From positions 1 through 16,036 of the forward strand of contig JAQUPC010000044.1 in assembly GCA_028716765.1 (NCBI GenBank): a stretch of 16,036 nt of DNA, written 5' to 3'. The stretch is from Alphaproteobacteria bacterium (GTDB lineage Bacteria > Pseudomonadota > Alphaproteobacteria > UBA9219). Position numbers and translations under genes: made by a program. Of the stretch, positions 13,379 to 16,036 are shown piece by piece; the first letter of the stretch is position 1; every line of letters begins with the position of its first letter. The notes beneath the pieces were generated by a model. That model was not told the origin of the DNA and did not search any database. It was given only the letters and a program-made list of their open reading frames with translations.

Positions 13379-16036
13379 ATGATTCAAAGCAGAAAAACAG
13401 GTTTTCCCTTGAGCGAATCCACCACCAAGACACCCCCGTCCTCTGACATTACGCAGATCACCATCGAAGACGAGATGCGGCAATCGTATCTTGCTTATGC
13501 GATGAGCGTGATCGTATCGCGCGCGCTCCCCGATGTGCGTGACGGCCTTAAGCCCGTGCACCGCCGCATTCTCTACGCGATGAAGGAAGGCGGCTACGAC
13601 AGCGGCAAGCCCTACAAGAAATCGGCGCGCATCGTCGGCGACGTGATGGGTAAATATCACCCGCACGGCGACGCCGCGATTTACGACGCGATGGTGCGCA
13701 TGGCGCAGGATTTTTCCATGCGCTTGCCGCTTATCGACGGGCAGGGCAACTTCGGCTCGATGGACGGCGATCCCCCCGCCGCCATGCGTTACACCGAAGC
13801 GCGCCTCGCCAAAACCGCCGAAACGGCGCTTGAGGATATCGACAAGGATACGGTCGATTTCCAGGCCAACTACGACGAGTCCACGCAGGAACCCGTCGTG
13901 CTTCCCGCGCGCTTTCCGAATCTTCTTGTTAACGGCGCGGGCGGCATCGCCGTCGGCATGGCGACGAACATTCCGCCCCATAATCTGGGCGAGGTGATCG
14001 ATGGATGCATCGCCGTCATCAAGAATCCTGAACTTTCTATGGAAGAGCTGCTCGAGATCATTCCCGGCCCTGACTTCCCGACCGGCGGCATCATTCTGGG
14101 CCGCACGGGTTGCCGCGCGGCGTTTTATACCGGGCGCGGCAGCATCGTCATGCGCGCACGCACGGAGATCGAGGAGGTTCGCAAGGACCGGATGGCGATC
14201 ATCGTCACCGAAATTCCCTATCAGCTGAACAAAGTGCGCCTGATCGAGCGCATCGCCGAATGCGTGCAGGACAAGGTCGTTGAGGGCATTTCCGATCTGC
14301 GCGACGAATCCGACCGCGACGGCGTTCGCATCGTCATCGAGATCAAGCGCGACGCGATGCCGGACATCGTCCTGAACCAGCTTTACAAGCACACCCCGCT
14401 GCAAACCAGCTTCGGCGTCAATATGCTGGCGTTGAACGGCGGCCGCCCGGAGTTGATGAACCTCAGGGCCGTTCTTGACGCTTTTATCGCTTTCCGCGAG
14501 CAGGTCATCACGCGGCGCACCGAGTTCGAGTTGAACGAGGCGCGCAATCGCGCCCATATTCTGCTCGGCCTCGCCGTCGCCGTCGCCAACATTGACGACG
14601 TGATCGCCTTGATCCGCAAGGCCGCCGACCCGGCGGTCGCCAAACAGGAATTGATGGCCCGCGCTTGGCCTGCCCGCGACGTGGCGCCGCTGATCGCGTT
14701 GGTGGACGAGGGCGGAACGCGCGAAGACGGCGCCTACAAAATGACCGAGGCGCAGGCCAAGGCCATTCTCGATCTGCGCCTGCATCGCCTCACGGGGCTG
14801 GAGCGCGACAAGATCGGCAACGATTTGCGCGTGCTGGTGGAGCAGATCAAGGACTTCCTCGACATTCTCGCCAACCGCGCGCGCATCCTCGGCATCATGA
14901 CGGAGGAGCTGACGGCGATCCGCGAAAAATTCGCCACGCCGCGCCGGACGACGATCGAGGAGCAGGAATTCGAATCCGACATCGAGGATTTGATCCAGCG
15001 CGAGGATATGGTCGTGACCGTTAGCCATGCCGGCTATGTCAAGCGCGTGCCGCTCTCGGCCTACCGGGCGCAAAAGCGCGGCGGCAAGGGCCGCGCGGGC
15101 ATGAGCACGAAGGACGAGGATTTCGTCAGCGACATTTTCGTCGCCGGCACGCATACGCCGATGCTGTTCTTCTCGACGCTTGGACGGGTTTACAAGCTTA
15201 AGGTCTACAAGCTGCCTGTGGGCACGCCTCAGGCGCGGGGCAAGGCGCTCGTGAACCTTTTGCCTCTGGAGCAGGGCGAGACGATCACCACCGTCATGCA
15301 CCTGCCGGAAGACGAGGCGACGTGGGAAAAGCTGAACGTGGTGTTTGCCACCTCGGCGGGCACCGTGCGCCGCAACCAGCTTTCCGATTTCTCCAATGTG
15401 CGCGCCAGCGGCATCATCGCGATGAAGCTGGAGGAAGGCGATCATCTGATCGCCGTCCGCACCTGCACGGAACACGACGATATTCTTCTCGCTTCGCATC
15501 ATGGCAAGGCGATCCGCTTCGCCGTTTCGGACGTGCGCGTGTTTACGGGCCGCACGTCGGTGGGCGTGCGCGGCATCAAGCTGGCCAAGGACGATGCGGT
15601 CATTTCCATGTCGATCCTGCATCATGTCGAGGCTACGGCGGACGAAAGGATCGCCTTTATCCGTCAGGCGAACGCCCAACGCCGGGCGGCGGGGGAAAAC
15701 GGCGAGGGCGCGAACGGCAACGGTAATGGCGGCAATGGCGGGGACGACGAGGAAGGCTCGACCGATCTCGTCCTGTCAGCGGAACGCTTTGCCGAATTGG
15801 CCGGGCAGGAAGAGTTTTTGCTCACCGTTTCCGAGCGCGGTTTCGGCAAGCGCAGCTCTTCCTACGAATACCGCATCGCCGGGCGCGGCGGGCAGGGCAT
15901 CTGGAACATGGAGATGTCGGAGCGCAACGGGCCCATCGTCGCGACGTTCCCGGTAAGGGAAGGCGACGAGATCATGCTTGTGACCGACGGCGGGCAGGTT
16001 ATCCGCATGCCGATTGCCGACATCCGCATCGCCGGA
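13379..16036 (+). CDS. gyrA: DNA gyrase subunit A, partial at 3' end
   Basis: GyrA with GyrB introduces negative supercoils into DNA using ATP; GyrA cuts and rejoins the strands. 886 codons are present without a stop, so only a short C-terminal piece is missing. The N-terminal [20 protein letters not shown] begins near residue 27. The winged-helix quinolone region has [10 protein letters not shown] (94-103), and the catalytic tyrosine is Tyr138 in [10 protein letters not shown]. The GyrA box QKRGGKG (565-571) marks a true gyrase rather than ParC and starts the DNA-wrapping beta-pinwheel. An Asn/Gly-rich, then acidic loop lies in the C-terminal domain at about 768-785. The start is ATG 13379, which lacks a ribosome binding site; TTG at 13409 (giving MSESTTK...) has CAGG upstream and may be the real start. 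Confidence 0.98.
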   Translation, partial: MIQSRKTGFPLSESTTKTPPSSDITQITIEDEMRQSYLAYAMSVIVSRALPDVRDGLKPVHRRILYAMKEGGYDSGKPYKKSARIVGDVMGKYHPHGDAAIYDAMVRMAQDFSMRLPLIDGQGNFGSMDGDPPAAMRYTEARLAKTAETALEDIDKDTVDFQANYDESTQEPVVLPARFPNLLVNGAGGIAVGMATNIPPHNLGEVIDGCIAVIKNPELSMEELLEIIPGPDFPTGGIILGRTGCRAAFYTGRGSIVMRARTEIEEVRKDRMAIIVTEIPYQLNKVRLIERIAECVQDKVVEGISDLRDESDRDGVRIVIEIKRDAMPDIVLNQLYKHTPLQTSFGVNMLALNGGRPELMNLRAVLDAFIAFREQVITRRTEFELNEARNRAHILLGLAVAVANIDDVIALIRKAADPAVAKQELMARAWPARDVAPLIALVDEGGTREDGAYKMTEAQAKAILDLRLHRLTGLERDKIGNDLRVLVEQIKDFLDILANRARILGIMTEELTAIREKFATPRRTTIEEQEFESDIEDLIQREDMVVTVSHAGYVKRVPLSAYRAQKRGGKGRAGMSTKDEDFVSDIFVAGTHTPMLFFSTLGRVYKLKVYKLPVGTPQARGKALVNLLPLEQGETITTVMHLPEDEATWEKLNVVFATSAGTVRRNQLSDFSNVRASGIIAMKLEEGDHLIAVRTCTEHDDILLASHHGKAIRFAVSDVRVFTGRTSVGVRGIKLAKDDAVISMSILHHVEATADERIAFIRQANAQRRAAGENGEGANGNGNGGNGGDDEEGSTDLVLSAERFAELAGQEEFLLTVSERGFGKRSSSYEYRIAGRGGQGIWNMEMSERNGPIVATFPVREGDEIMLVTDGGQVIRMPIADIRIAG

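Noticed and set aside
13352..15679. 775-codon open frame on the minus strand across gyrA
   Set aside because: It is fully antisense to gyrA, with His/Arg/Asp/Ala-rich composition and no domain. It is a codon-bias shadow.

Overview
The window reads as chromosomal DNA of a GC-rich Gram-negative bacterium, most likely an alphaproteobacterium. Three things support this: FtsH and GyrA of alphaproteobacterial type, the tilS-ftsH-...-glmM gene order (tilS-ftsH-glmM neighbourhoods are familiar from that class), and an alanine at the GyrA position equivalent to E. coli Ser83. Signal peptides, lipoproteins and a periplasmic zinc-binding protein show a two-membrane envelope. I cannot name the genus from sequence alone. 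No rRNA, tRNA, CRISPR array, insertion sequence or phage module was seen, and no gene-free stretch exceeds about 200 bases.

Left part (1-7766): a partial SIMPL-domain envelope protein on the minus strand diverges from a plus-strand run: tilS (tRNA-Ile lysidine synthetase), ftsH (membrane AAA+ zinc protease), a 135-aa YunG-like protein, a 651-aa multi-pass GT-C/STT3-like membrane protein, and glmM (phosphoglucosamine mutase). The YunG-like and GT-C genes lie between ftsH and glmM and are the accessory part of this otherwise housekeeping block. The GT-C gene ends only 6 nt before glmM, so they are probably co-transcribed; GlmM feeds UDP-GlcNAc synthesis, while the GT-C protein may transfer a lipid-linked sugar in the envelope.

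Middle part (7767-11966): an AT-rich 124-aa orphan gene with a strong ribosome binding site, an orphan solute-binding protein of the SBP_bac_3 type with an N-terminal membrane anchor, then a divergent zinc uptake locus. znuA is on the minus strand; on the plus strand a 30-codon hydrophobic mini-ORF precedes znuC and znuB, which overlap each other. ZnuA binds zinc in the periplasm, ZnuB is the membrane channel and ZnuC the ATPase.

Right part (11967-16036): on the minus strand, three tandem paralogous small lipoproteins, each a glycine-zipper hairpin with a conserved CxxC in the turn, and, further upstream on the same strand, an 81-aa single-span membrane protein. Two of the lipoprotein genes carry a duplicated upstream segment. 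A short intergenic region then leads to gyrA on the plus strand, which runs off the right edge.

Most interesting for follow-up are the CxxC glycine-zipper lipoprotein triplet with its duplicated leader, the mini-membrane ORF ahead of znuCB, and the YunG-like/GT-C pair lodged between ftsH and glmM. None of these is proven to be a new system.
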